The notes beneath the pieces were generated by a model that saw nothing but the letters and a program-made list of their open reading frames with translations, was not told the DNA's origin and did no database searches. From Stieleria sp. JC731 (GTDB lineage Bacteria > Planctomycetota > Planctomycetia > Pirellulales > Pirellulaceae): 64,000 nt of DNA. The DNA lies in NCBI RefSeq assembly GCF_020966635.1, contig NZ_JAJKFQ010000003.1:1-64000 (forward strand). The letters run 5' to 3'. Positions 1 through 10,257 of this stretch are shown piece by piece. Position 1 is the first letter of the stretch; the number at the start of each line of letters is the position of its first letter. Position numbers and translations under genes: made by a program.

Positions 1-1
1 A

Positions 2-3000
2 ATAGATTTATCCACGATCACGAGTCTGTCTCATGGGCTTGTGGAAGCGGGGCGATCGGTTGATTTGAGCGCACTAGAGTCCGGATATTCGACGGACTTT
101 GTCACTTCTGGCCCGGATATTGACCTATCGAATCTACGTGATGCTGATCACGCGGTGTTTACGATTGACGGTCGTGATTTGAATCTTGACACGGTTGAAT
201 CGATCGATGGTGCATCGTTTTATGTAAGCGGTGGAGTGAGCATCGAGATTCCATCGGTAACAACGGTAAGCAACACCTATGGCGACGTCTACTGGCGTGT
301 GACCGGTTCGGGAAGTGTACTAAGTTTTCCGAACTTAACATCGGTAAACAACGGTACGGGACGGAACTGGGATACGTTTCTAGAGTCGCTTCAAGGTGGC
401 AAGCTAGACCTTGGTAGGGTCACGGAGATCATCGATCCCAATTCAGGTGACTTGCGTCAACGTTCGGTTCAGGTCAAAGCAGAAGGAGTGGACAGCGAGG
501 TTGACTTGTCATCGCTGCAGAACTTCGTTGACTACGCAGGTTCTGCAACAAGTGACAGTGACGGTGAGTACTCGCGACTCCACGCGACTCAAGGTGGGAC
601 GATCGCATTAGGCAATCATCTGACGACCCGTGGTATCTATATCCCGATTGAGCTCCAGAGCCGACTCTTGGTTGGGACGTTGGAGTTAAGTTCTAGTTCT
701 TTGCTGAATGGATCAGGTTCAATTGTTGGTAATCTGATCAACCGATCGATGGTCAACACAAATTCTCTTTCAATCGAAGGGAGCTACTACCAAGTTGGAG
801 GAAGTCTAGAAATTGGTTTCGATGGTAATTCAGAAAATTCACTTCAATCCCGTGTGGTCGTAAGCGACCATGCCGAACTTAGTGGTGCACTTTCAATATC
901 AGAAGATGGTTTCAATCCTGAAATCTTGTTCGACTATCCGTTGATACAAGCTGCAAGTATTGTCGGGAAGTTTGATAGCGTTTCAGGGCATCAAACTTTT
1001 GATCCGTCAATCGAAATAATCTACGGTACTTCCGTGGTTGTTGCGAGCCAACTTTTTGATCGAACGCCAATCAACACATTTCTAGAATCGAATTCGGAAA
1101 TGGGTAGGAGAGTCTTTTTCGACTCACTTCAGACGCTCGAAGGTAACGCAGAATTTCGGGTCGTTGCTCCGTCCGGTGATCTGGTCTTTGTTTCGAATAC
1201 CATTCCGAACAATCCGGATATTGGAGATTTTGGGCCCTTCCGGTTGAATGAGGTCGGTAGCTACGAAGTCCAGGTGTTTGCGCACCCGGACGACAATGCC
1301 ATAGTGACTTACGACCTTGTGGATGCGCCAGTCAAATCCTTTGATCTATCGGTCAATCGAGTGAATTCTGGCCAACTGTCAAATCCAGGGGAGCTTGATC
1401 TCTGGCATTTCAATGTCGACAAAGCTTCGATCTACGAAATGGAGGCTTCGCAGATCATTGGGCAGGGGGCAGTTTGGTTCCGAGTGGTCAATCCGAGCGG
1501 TCGTGTTGTCTTTGAAACGACAGAGGTAACTGGCGCAGCAGCTCGAATGCGTCACACATTCGATCTGTCTGAACCAGGCGAATATACAATTGAGGTACTT
1601 GGTCGAGGAGATAGCACTGCCAGCTACCAATTCTTGCTATACGGTCCGGAGAGCCCACGGATTGTTTCAAACGCAGTTCGAGGTTCGGATGATGAGTCGA
1701 TCAATTCAATTTGGTTGTTCTTTAATCAGCCGATGGACACGAGTGACGGCAACTTTGATTTGGCAACAGACTTGCTTTCGCTTGAAACCCCTGATGGTGC
1801 TTTAGCCGCAACAGGTACTCGTTGGGAGAACGATGGGACCTTGGTGGTCAGCTTTGCGGAACAGACTGCCGATACACCGATCATTATCAGCTTGTCTCCT
1901 GGTATTTTTAGCCTGTCGGGCGTTCCGCTCGACCAAGACGCCGATGGAAATGCTGGGGAGGATCCAGATGATATCTACGTCGCGACGATCAGGAACGACA
2001 CGATTGGTCCCAACATTTTTCTTACCGACCCGGACGCAACGGCTTCAGCCCCAATTGAGCAAATCACGCTCTACTTCAGCGAGCCGATCGATACGTCAAC
2101 GTTTAGCCAGGATGACATTCTTCGTTTCGACGGTCCGGGCGGGTCACTGCTCAACCAGATCGAAGGTGTCCTGGTCGTCGACGATCACGTAAAAATCATC
2201 TTCGAACAGCAAATTGAATCCGGCGACTATTCGATTTCGATTGGTACGTCGGTTTTTGATCCAGCTGGCAATGCGCTCGACCAGAATCAAAATGGTGTTT
2301 CCGGTGAAGCCGAAGACATCTTCACCACCACCATACGCTTGACGTCCCCCGACCTGACGGTGACCTCGATCGCAAATCCCACCGCGGCAACTTACGGCGA
2401 CGAAATCAGTCTCACTTGGACGGTAACGAATGAAGGTTCCGACCCGGCCGAAGGTTTGTGGTGGGACTACGTTTATTTGTCGGCGGACGAAACATGGGAC
2501 TTGGACGACGCTTTGGTTGCACGAGTCCCCTATGATGCGGCCAGCGAAGGCGCGGTTGCAGCGGAAGGAGGAACTTACGACGGTTCCGTTACCGCCGCCT
2601 TGCCCGCTGTCTTGCCAGGCAATTATCACGTCATTGTAAGAACGAATTTGCTCAGCACGATTGCTGAGTCGGACATGACCGACAATGTTCTTGCTTCGTC
2701 AGACGCGGCATTGTTCGATTTACCAGAACTCGTTGATGCAACACCTGCGACGGTCGACGTCGACTATCGAGATTCTCTGTACTACAAGTTTGAGATACCG
2801 GAATTCGCGCAGGGCGGAAGCGTGCTGTTGCGATTCGGCACCGATGATACGACTGTTGCCAATGAACTTTACTTAAGGCGCGGAGCGATGCCGAGCGCGG
2901 CTGACTACGACGAACGCTCTCGGCAGGGACTGAGTTCCAATCAGTACATCATCCTTACCAATCCTGAACCAGGACCCTGGTATGCGTTCGCAGAGGTTTC

Positions 3001-6000
3001 TCCACACATCAGCCGTCTCGGCGAGTTAGGAACCGCGACGACCCAGGTCGAGTTCCTTGTACCCGGAGAATTCAGCGTAGTAGACACATCCTTTGGTCAG
3101 GGAGGCACCGCTGGGAACCGGACCATCGAGATCAACGGAGCAAACTTTGACCAAACACTGAATGTAAGCCTCAGTCAGAATGGGACCACTATCGCTCATG
3201 CCATGAATTACTACCGCCCCGGGCCCGAACAGCTATTCGCCACATTTGATCTGAGGCAGATGATCCCAGGTGACTACGACGTCGTTTTGACGAATATTTC
3301 TGCTCGGTCAGAAACCATCGCAAATGGATTTCAAGTCGTCGCTGGCGGCGGTTACACCAATCAGCCAACACTGACCTATCCCCCGGCGTTCCGCCGTGTC
3401 TTTCACAAGCCGTATGTTCACTTCCCAATGATTGTTTCGTGGGTAAATGAAGGGCTAAATGACGCCCCAATCCCTTTGATTCACGTCGCAAGCAATGAAC
3501 CCTTCCATCGCGACTTGCAGGCCGCGTTGGCTGACAAGGGCGTCTTCGCGGAGACACTATTTGGATTTTCCAAAGTGGGCCCGCCGGGAATCCTTTTGCC
3601 CGGCGAGAGTGGAGAGCTGCAACTCTTCGTTGTTCCGCGGTTGCAAGGGGCAACTGAACTGGGTGAGAACGCTAATTATTACGTTGACAATCTTCTAAAA
3701 AATATTGATGCATCGTTTGACTTTGAAGCGTATCGCATCGTGTCTCGACAACGCGGGCTGTCGGACTCTGAAAATGACGCTCTGTTCAATAACTTTTCAG
3801 CGGATCAACGTGCCAATCCGACAGCGTTCCAAATTGCCCTTACCGAAGCGATAGGCAACCACAGCAACGATTCGGTTGATGGGATTGGCATCCTTCAATC
3901 AGCTGTCGCCGATCTTTTTGCCGCCTACGCTGCTGGTTTTGGGCAATCTCTTGTTGGGGCAATTGAAGAAATCCCTTACCAATCGCTCCGTTTAGGTGAT
4001 GTCGTCGTCGCAACCAATGTAGAAACCAACGCGACTCATGCCTCATCGATTCATTCGGATGGCCGATTCGTATTCTCGCGACTACCCGTCGGGAACTACT
4101 TCCTCACAACGCCGCGGCATTTACCTCTTGAAAGTCCCGTCGCGATTGTTATCGAACCAAATCGGACGACTGAAGTCACATTGCAAATTGCGGCATCGGC
4201 ATCGGTCAGCGGTTCACTCACCACCGCCGAGTCTTCCACCGCAATTGCTGGCGTGCAAGTGCGTTTGCTCAACGAGGATCGAGCTTTTACCACCGAAACA
4301 GATGCCAGCGGTGGATTTGTTTTTTCGATTGTTCCAATCGGCAACTACAAATTGATGTTCGAGTCGGCTGGTTGGCAATCTGTTCAAAAGGAAATCTTAC
4401 TTGGGCAACCAGGAGTAGACAGTATCAACAATGATCTGACGAGTCTTCCTGCTCCACTCGTCATCGGCCGTGTAATTGATAGCGATACAGGGGCCGGCAT
4501 CGCCGGAGCCGTAGTTTTGGGGAGCGATGGACTTGGTCATTCCGCTTCAACGCTCTCGAGTGCAGATGGAACTTTCCAGCTCAGTGGAATGCCTGCTGGG
4601 ACCTGGACACTCGACGTGACAAGTCAAGGTAAAGTTCGGGAAACCGCTATCACGGAAGCTGCCGTTGGAAATCAGATTCTCGGCGAGATCACACTTCGAG
4701 AAGGAGCCCAGGTCGACGGGATTGTCAAAAACAGCAGCGGAGAGGCGGTGCCAGATGTGCAGATCAAAGCGACCGAGGTCAATGGAGACACCTATTTTGC
4801 GAACGTGGATTCATCTGGACGGTTCAGTTTGGACCAACTTCCCGGTGGCCGCTACGACATCGGAATTGAATCCAACCAGTTTGTTTCTGCATCGAAGGCC
4901 ACGGTGGACGTACTAGCGGGTGTGAATCAAACTGGGATCGAAGTGATCGCCGGTGCAGCAGGGCATTTGCAAGGTCACATCTTCGACGCGAACGGTCAAC
5001 CGCTGAGCAACGTGGAGGTGCGATTGGTCGGAAATCGCTACGGTAACCACGCAATTCAGTTGACTGACGACCAGGGGCTCTACGTCTTTGACCGGCTTTT
5101 ATGGGATGTCTATTCCGTCACTGCGATCTTTGAAAGTCGTTTGTCGGTAACGCAATCGGTTGACTTGCGAGTAACGACGGACCAGCTATTGGACCTCGCC
5201 ATCCCCGCGACATTTACCATCGAGGGCACCGTGTGGGATGCGACCGAAACCTTCGGGATCCCTGCGGCCAAGATACAGTTGTATGACGTGGTCAATAACA
5301 TAGTCGCAATACAGGAAACAACTCAGGATGGTTCATTTCTCGTCGCCGGGATCCCCAATGGTTCCTACACACTTGTCGCCTCAGCGGACGGCAGACTGTT
5401 CAAGCCGGAAAACGTTGAAGTTCTAGATGGCAACATCACGCAGCCTCTGGTTGCCTATTCAGGATCTGTGACCGGTAGGATAACGGACCTGTCAGGGGCT
5501 CCGGTCATAGGCGTAGGTGTGGAGTTGATCGTCCCGACTACAGGTTCGCTGGGCTTGATTCGAAGTCGAGTTCGCTCGGATGATTCTGGCAGCTACACGA
5601 TTGAAGGGGTACCCGCAGGTGACTTCAGTATTCGTGCGGTGGATGATCAAATCGGCAGCATTACCCGATCGTTTAATGCGGTGGCAAACAGCTCAACAAT
5701 CGCTGACCTTCAATTTGAAGAAATGATCGCACTGGCTGGAGATGTCAAAGATTCAAGCGGAGATGCCTTGTCGGACGTCTTAGTTGTTATTTCGCTTCAT
5801 GATTCTCTGGATGATAGCTATCGATTGACCCGCAGTGACGCCGATGGACAGTTTGCATTGGCGGGAATTTCGCCCGGCGTTTACGACGTCGTGCTGGTCA
5901 AAGACGGGTTCGAGATACAACTTCGCCAACTGGATTTGAATTCGAGTTCGAATCTCCAATTCGTTCTGGCAGAAGCTGCCGCAACCGTATTCCGCGTTGT

Positions 6001-9000
6001 AGATTCCCAAACTGGTTTACCACTGGATCAGGTAAGTGTCTACTTTTCGCTTAACGGAATCCCCATTGGTAATGCACTACAAAATGAATCCGGTGTGCTG
6101 TCTTTTCCCTCCAGCGGCGGCTGGCAACTCGTTGCCCTGCTGCGCAGCGGGGAATCGATCTCGACTCAAACCATTGCCTTGCCAGCCGGACAAGAAGTTA
6201 ATTTAGAATCGTTCGGCTGCTCCAATGGCTGTGCCGTACTCGGTTCTCAGGGGAGTGCGGCCACGAGTGTGATGAATGTCGCCTTGTCACAGGCGGAAGG
6301 CGAATCCAGCGATGGACTCAACGACATTATCCAATTCGCGCCAAATCGAATCGATGACAATCGAGGGAGGATCGAAGAGTACCGACGAGCAAGAGACTAT
6401 ATTCAAAACCAATTTCAAGCGAATTTGCCCTCCATCACTCCGATACCAGGGCTTCCGTCTCTCCCAGGTCCACCACCGGCGATTTGTGACAAGGACGGTA
6501 AGTTGCTTGCTGAGTTTAGGAAATTGGAATCGACCTTTCAAGAACTGATTCAACAACGAGACGACCTAATAAAGCAAAAGCAGTTTCTGGACCAGACAGA
6601 GACGCATCTGCGCAGCAGCGCCGACAACGCCTTGAAACGCGCTGAGGATGCTATCCGAAGTGCCACCACTGATAATTACGAAGTAGAAGCCAAAGTGATC
6701 TTCTTGGCAGCGGTCGGTTATGCATATGGCGGCATCGGTAGTCTCGTCGCACTGATTCTGGGCCTTATTGATGCGACCGTCGAAAATATCGATAAAGCAA
6801 ACGGAAACCTTAGCGTCTACGAATTCTCTCTTAATGAAGTCGTTCGGATAAGAAAAGAATTCAACGCGAAGATTCCAGCTTTCGAAGACCGGATTCGACA
6901 ATTTCAAAAGGACGTCGAACAATACCTGGAAAACGTCAGAGATGCCGACTGCAGCCTACCGAACTTGGAACCGATCTCTGATGGCGGCTGTATCAACGAC
7001 GGCCCTTTCACTGGGGACGTTCTTGACACCAAAGACCTAGCTACGCTCCGGGGGCTGGTTTGGCACATCCGTCGGCAGAATACGCGAGGCTTTTCAATCG
7101 ACGGAAAGGGTAAATATCGATATGCGCCTGAAGATTGTGGCTCGGACAGTTTTACGTATGAGCTCGTGATAATTGCTACGGGCGTTAACGGGCCTGAAAC
7201 TTATGTCCTTAGCGGAACGATTTCATTTGTGGTGACTGACGATTGCATCGATCCCCCAGACCCGGGACCGTGCCAATCCGTTGAACAAGATTGCGACGAA
7301 TTTACGTACACGACAATGAACTGTGGCGCCGTCGACCCCAATGATATCATCGGTCCAATCGGTGCCGGTGAGCAACGATGGATTCCTAAGAAAGAACTAC
7401 TTAACTATATAGTTCGTTTCGAGAATGATGCCGAAAAAGCGACAGCGCCTGCAGCTCGTGTGACGATCCGACAGCAACTCGATAGTGATCTCGACTTCAG
7501 TACGTTTAAACTCGGACAATTTGGTTTTGGTGGTACAGTATTCTCAAACGCGACTGGTCAATCGTCCTATCAATCTCGAATCGACTATACCGATTCGTTG
7601 GGGATTTATTTGGATGTCAGTAGCAGCATCGACATCTCAACCGGCGAACTGCTGTTCCAGTTCACCTCGATCGATCCTGAAACGGGGGCGGTTCCATTCA
7701 ATCCGCTGCTCGGATTCCTTCCGCCCAACGTAAGTGGGTCCGAGGGTGAAGGGTTCATCAGTTACTCGATCAAGCCTAAAACGGGTGTCGCATCGGGAAC
7801 CAAAATCGATGCGGTCGCGGAAATCATTTTTGATCAGAACGAAGCAATCGATACTCCTCCGATTTACAACACGATCGATGCCGAGATCCCTGGAAGTGCA
7901 GTTATGGACTTGCCTTCAGAAGCCTACCCGGGTGTGCTTGTCCAATGGGCCGGTGACGATCTAAACGGATCCGGGATTTCCCTTTACGACGTTTACGTTT
8001 CACGTAATGGAGAACAATTCGAACGTTGGCTTACGCGAACGTCATTGACAGAAGCTCCTTTTTACGCTGGTATCCCTGGTAGTACGTACTCGTTCTACAG
8101 CGTCGCGACCGACTACGTCGGATATCGAGAAACTCCCCCAACGGTTACCGATGCGATCACCACGATTCTTGAACCCGCGCGGGTCAGCCAAATCAGCGTT
8201 GCAAACGATCGACGATCACTCGATGTTCAATTCACTCAAGACATGGACATTGACGGTTTGATTCAGTCCGGAGCAATCAATGAAACGATCGGTATTGAGA
8301 CATTCGACGGATCCGCATTTGATCTAGATGGCGCGCAGTATCAATACGATCAAGCAAGCCAAACTCTCTCCATCGAATTGACTACGGCAATTCCCGAGGG
8401 AACGTACCGACTCTCACTCGATGCCGTCGCACTCACCAACGACGCCGGCGGGCAACTTGCCAGCGGAATCTCCGGCACGACCTTCGCCGCATCCGACTTT
8501 GAAACTCCGTCCAATCTGATTGTGTCGGGATCGCCGTTAACCTATACCGGTAGTCTCGGTCCCCAGTGGATCGACTTCAACACCGATGGACTGCAAGACC
8601 TTCTTGTTGTCAACGAAGATGCCGAAGGCAACCACGCTCTGGAACTGTACCTCAACAGTGGCAACTCCAGTTCGCCTCTGTTTGATGATCCGATCATGGT
8701 CGAAGGGGATGAAGGTGAATTTCAATTGCCCGCACAGGCGACGTCGATGCCGATATTTCACGATTGGAATGGCGATGGCGAAACCGATTTGTTGGTTGCA
8801 CTCGACGACGGCCGAATCGAACGATGGACGAACGTCAATACAAATGAACAACCCATCCTCTCGCGACCTCAATTGCTGACTTACGAAACGGGTCAGGGAC
8901 CAGCCGAAATCGTCCTTTTCGCCAGCGCGATCTCAATGATCGATATCAACAGTGACGGTCGTCCCGACCTCGTCGTTGGAATGCAGGACGGAAGCGTTGT

Positions 9001-9940
9001 TGCTTTTATGGACCAATCGCAACGCGGCGCACCGTCGTTCGCGATCCCGCAGCTGATCATGGTTCGTGATCAAACGTTGGTTGCAACTTCGGTCTCCAAT
9101 CTCGGGACCGGCGACCTCAACCACGACGGAAAGTCGGACCTGCTGATCACGTCCAACGACGGACACTTGCTGTTCTATCCGAATGTCGGTAGCAACGCGA
9201 TGCGGTTTCTTGGTGGTTGGGATATTTCTGCGGAAGCGTTTGCTGGACTGCCAGCTGGAACGAGTGTCAGTTCTGCCACATTCGGTGACATCAACGGAGA
9301 CGGAAGGACGGACCTCCTTGTCAGCAGTAACGACGGCATAGTTCATCAGATTTTGGCATTGGGTGAAACAACCTCGCTCGCTCGCACCTCGCTCATCGAA
9401 GCGGATCCAACCCAATACATCGAAGAGTTTGTGGTCAAAGAGTCCATGGTACCGATATGGACGAACCCACTTGAACCTCACGATGTCGACGACATGAACG
9501 GGGTGACAACGACCGACGCGCTCATCGTTATCAACTATATTGCGAGAGTTCCCGACGGCCGATTGCCGTCAGAGGAAACCGTTCCGCATTTCTACTACGA
9601 CGTGAATGGAGACGAGGTTGTTTCGCCGATCGATGCGTTGCGAGTGTTGAATTTTCTTGCAATTCACGGTTCAGGTGAGCAAGAACATCTGGTTCGCAAA
9701 CCAGCAGCGGTGACGCTGAAAACTGAACGCGAAACTCTATTGATTACCGATGAGGCTCTGACTGAAGACACTTTTGATGTCGGAAGTGCTGTCGAACCGG
9801 CCGCGGAAAACCTGAGTTGGTCAGTAGAAGTTGATGAAATGTTTGCCGGGGATCTGTTCCGCCTAAATGAAGTTTCATTACTTCAGAAAGAGAAGACGGA
9901 AGAGATCGTTCGCGAGTTCGAAGTGTTAAAGCTTTTCTAG
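2..9940 (+). CDS. Giant mosaic surface/secreted protein with dockerin-like C-terminus (5' partial)
   Basis: The frame is open from base 2, so the gene starts left of the window; the GTG at 41 is only the first possible start inside it. Over 3300 residues are visible. Order by nucleotide position: beta-rich leader (to ~1650); two SbsA/Big_5-like Ig domains (~1660-2340); a CARDB-like domain (~2345-2720); an IPT/TIG-like domain (~3070-3345); about nine carboxypeptidase-regulatory-like repeats (~3990-6000); a helical coiled coil with a hydrophobic stretch (~6480-6950); a conserved repeat of the DUF11 type (~7370-7890); a fibronectin III-like domain (~7900-8150); a third Ig-like domain (~8180-8490); FG-GAP/VCBS-like repeats with DxNxDG loops (~8520-9370); and a dockerin I-like pair of calcium loops (~9480-9680, DVNGDE). 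Such mosaics are typical planctomycete exported proteins, probably for adhesion or wall structure. No catalytic domain was recognised. The signal peptide would lie outside the window. Confidence 0.9.
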   Translation: MDLSTITSLSHGLVEAGRSVDLSALESGYSTDFVTSGPDIDLSNLRDADHAVFTIDGRDLNLDTVESIDGASFYVSGGVSIEIPSVTTVSNTYGDVYWRVTGSGSVLSFPNLTSVNNGTGRNWDTFLESLQGGKLDLGRVTEIIDPNSGDLRQRSVQVKAEGVDSEVDLSSLQNFVDYAGSATSDSDGEYSRLHATQGGTIALGNHLTTRGIYIPIELQSRLLVGTLELSSSSLLNGSGSIVGNLINRSMVNTNSLSIEGSYYQVGGSLEIGFDGNSENSLQSRVVVSDHAELSGALSISEDGFNPEILFDYPLIQAASIVGKFDSVSGHQTFDPSIEIIYGTSVVVASQLFDRTPINTFLESNSEMGRRVFFDSLQTLEGNAEFRVVAPSGDLVFVSNTIPNNPDIGDFGPFRLNEVGSYEVQVFAHPDDNAIVTYDLVDAPVKSFDLSVNRVNSGQLSNPGELDLWHFNVDKASIYEMEASQIIGQGAVWFRVVNPSGRVVFETTEVTGAAARMRHTFDLSEPGEYTIEVLGRGDSTASYQFLLYGPESPRIVSNAVRGSDDESINSIWLFFNQPMDTSDGNFDLATDLLSLETPDGALAATGTRWENDGTLVVSFAEQTADTPIIISLSPGIFSLSGVPLDQDADGNAGEDPDDIYVATIRNDTIGPNIFLTDPDATASAPIEQITLYFSEPIDTSTFSQDDILRFDGPGGSLLNQIEGVLVVDDHVKIIFEQQIESGDYSISIGTSVFDPAGNALDQNQNGVSGEAEDIFTTTIRLTSPDLTVTSIANPTAATYGDEISLTWTVTNEGSDPAEGLWWDYVYLSADETWDLDDALVARVPYDAASEGAVAAEGGTYDGSVTAALPAVLPGNYHVIVRTNLLSTIAESDMTDNVLASSDAALFDLPELVDATPATVDVDYRDSLYYKFEIPEFAQGGSVLLRFGTDDTTVANELYLRRGAMPSAADYDERSRQGLSSNQYIILTNPEPGPWYAFAEVSPHISRLGELGTATTQVEFLVPGEFSVVDTSFGQGGTAGNRTIEINGANFDQTLNVSLSQNGTTIAHAMNYYRPGPEQLFATFDLRQMIPGDYDVVLTNISARSETIANGFQVVAGGGYTNQPTLTYPPAFRRVFHKPYVHFPMIVSWVNEGLNDAPIPLIHVASNEPFHRDLQAALADKGVFAETLFGFSKVGPPGILLPGESGELQLFVVPRLQGATELGENANYYVDNLLKNIDASFDFEAYRIVSRQRGLSDSENDALFNNFSADQRANPTAFQIALTEAIGNHSNDSVDGIGILQSAVADLFAAYAAGFGQSLVGAIEEIPYQSLRLGDVVVATNVETNATHASSIHSDGRFVFSRLPVGNYFLTTPRHLPLESPVAIVIEPNRTTEVTLQIAASASVSGSLTTAESSTAIAGVQVRLLNEDRAFTTETDASGGFVFSIVPIGNYKLMFESAGWQSVQKEILLGQPGVDSINNDLTSLPAPLVIGRVIDSDTGAGIAGAVVLGSDGLGHSASTLSSADGTFQLSGMPAGTWTLDVTSQGKVRETAITEAAVGNQILGEITLREGAQVDGIVKNSSGEAVPDVQIKATEVNGDTYFANVDSSGRFSLDQLPGGRYDIGIESNQFVSASKATVDVLAGVNQTGIEVIAGAAGHLQGHIFDANGQPLSNVEVRLVGNRYGNHAIQLTDDQGLYVFDRLLWDVYSVTAIFESRLSVTQSVDLRVTTDQLLDLAIPATFTIEGTVWDATETFGIPAAKIQLYDVVNNIVAIQETTQDGSFLVAGIPNGSYTLVASADGRLFKPENVEVLDGNITQPLVAYSGSVTGRITDLSGAPVIGVGVELIVPTTGSLGLIRSRVRSDDSGSYTIEGVPAGDFSIRAVDDQIGSITRSFNAVANSSTIADLQFEEMIALAGDVKDSSGDALSDVLVVISLHDSLDDSYRLTRSDADGQFALAGISPGVYDVVLVKDGFEIQLRQLDLNSSSNLQFVLAEAAATVFRVVDSQTGLPLDQVSVYFSLNGIPIGNALQNESGVLSFPSSGGWQLVALLRSGESISTQTIALPAGQEVNLESFGCSNGCAVLGSQGSAATSVMNVALSQAEGESSDGLNDIIQFAPNRIDDNRGRIEEYRRARDYIQNQFQANLPSITPIPGLPSLPGPPPAICDKDGKLLAEFRKLESTFQELIQQRDDLIKQKQFLDQTETHLRSSADNALKRAEDAIRSATTDNYEVEAKVIFLAAVGYAYGGIGSLVALILGLIDATVENIDKANGNLSVYEFSLNEVVRIRKEFNAKIPAFEDRIRQFQKDVEQYLENVRDADCSLPNLEPISDGGCINDGPFTGDVLDTKDLATLRGLVWHIRRQNTRGFSIDGKGKYRYAPEDCGSDSFTYELVIIATGVNGPETYVLSGTISFVVTDDCIDPPDPGPCQSVEQDCDEFTYTTMNCGAVDPNDIIGPIGAGEQRWIPKKELLNYIVRFENDAEKATAPAARVTIRQQLDSDLDFSTFKLGQFGFGGTVFSNATGQSSYQSRIDYTDSLGIYLDVSSSIDISTGELLFQFTSIDPETGAVPFNPLLGFLPPNVSGSEGEGFISYSIKPKTGVASGTKIDAVAEIIFDQNEAIDTPPIYNTIDAEIPGSAVMDLPSEAYPGVLVQWAGDDLNGSGISLYDVYVSRNGEQFERWLTRTSLTEAPFYAGIPGSTYSFYSVATDYVGYRETPPTVTDAITTILEPARVSQISVANDRRSLDVQFTQDMDIDGLIQSGAINETIGIETFDGSAFDLDGAQYQYDQASQTLSIELTTAIPEGTYRLSLDAVALTNDAGGQLASGISGTTFAASDFETPSNLIVSGSPLTYTGSLGPQWIDFNTDGLQDLLVVNEDAEGNHALELYLNSGNSSSPLFDDPIMVEGDEGEFQLPAQATSMPIFHDWNGDGETDLLVALDDGRIERWTNVNTNEQPILSRPQLLTYETGQGPAEIVLFASAISMIDINSDGRPDLVVGMQDGSVVAFMDQSQRGAPSFAIPQLIMVRDQTLVATSVSNLGTGDLNHDGKSDLLITSNDGHLLFYPNVGSNAMRFLGGWDISAEAFAGLPAGTSVSSATFGDINGDGRTDLLVSSNDGIVHQILALGETTSLARTSLIEADPTQYIEEFVVKESMVPIWTNPLEPHDVDDMNGVTTTDALIVINYIARVPDGRLPSEETVPHFYYDVNGDEVVSPIDALRVLNFLAIHGSGEQEHLVRKPAAVTLKTERETLLITDEALTEDTFDVGSAVEPAAENLSWSVEVDEMFAGDLFRLNEVSLLQKEKTEEIVREFEVLKLF

Positions 9941-10257
9941 CAGTTGGTCTGGAAACGCTTAGTCCGGCCTTACATGTCTGCTTGGTGGGATTCCTCCACC
10001 AATCGGTGTCCGTGTGAACCAATCTTGCTGGCACTGAATTCGGAATTCATTCAGTCCAAAAATGGGAAACACCGCTTCAGCTAAAAGGGTAGCTAGGTTT
10101 TCCGTTTTCGGTCCGATAAGCTCATGTTTGTCGATGCGATTTCGATCAGCCTGCATTGGACGAACGTCAGTTGGACTTTATAAATAGGTTTCTGATTAGT
10201 CGATGTTGGCTTGTTGAGCGACATCACAAATCGAATTCGCAAGTGACGAGCTGGGCC
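9941..10257. other. Intergenic region, no feature seen
   Basis: This gap lies between the convergent ends of the giant surface gene and malQ. I see no tRNA, no strong hairpin with a T-tract and no convincing small gene. Short open frames on the minus strand have no start signal or recognisable family. Confidence 0.5.
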
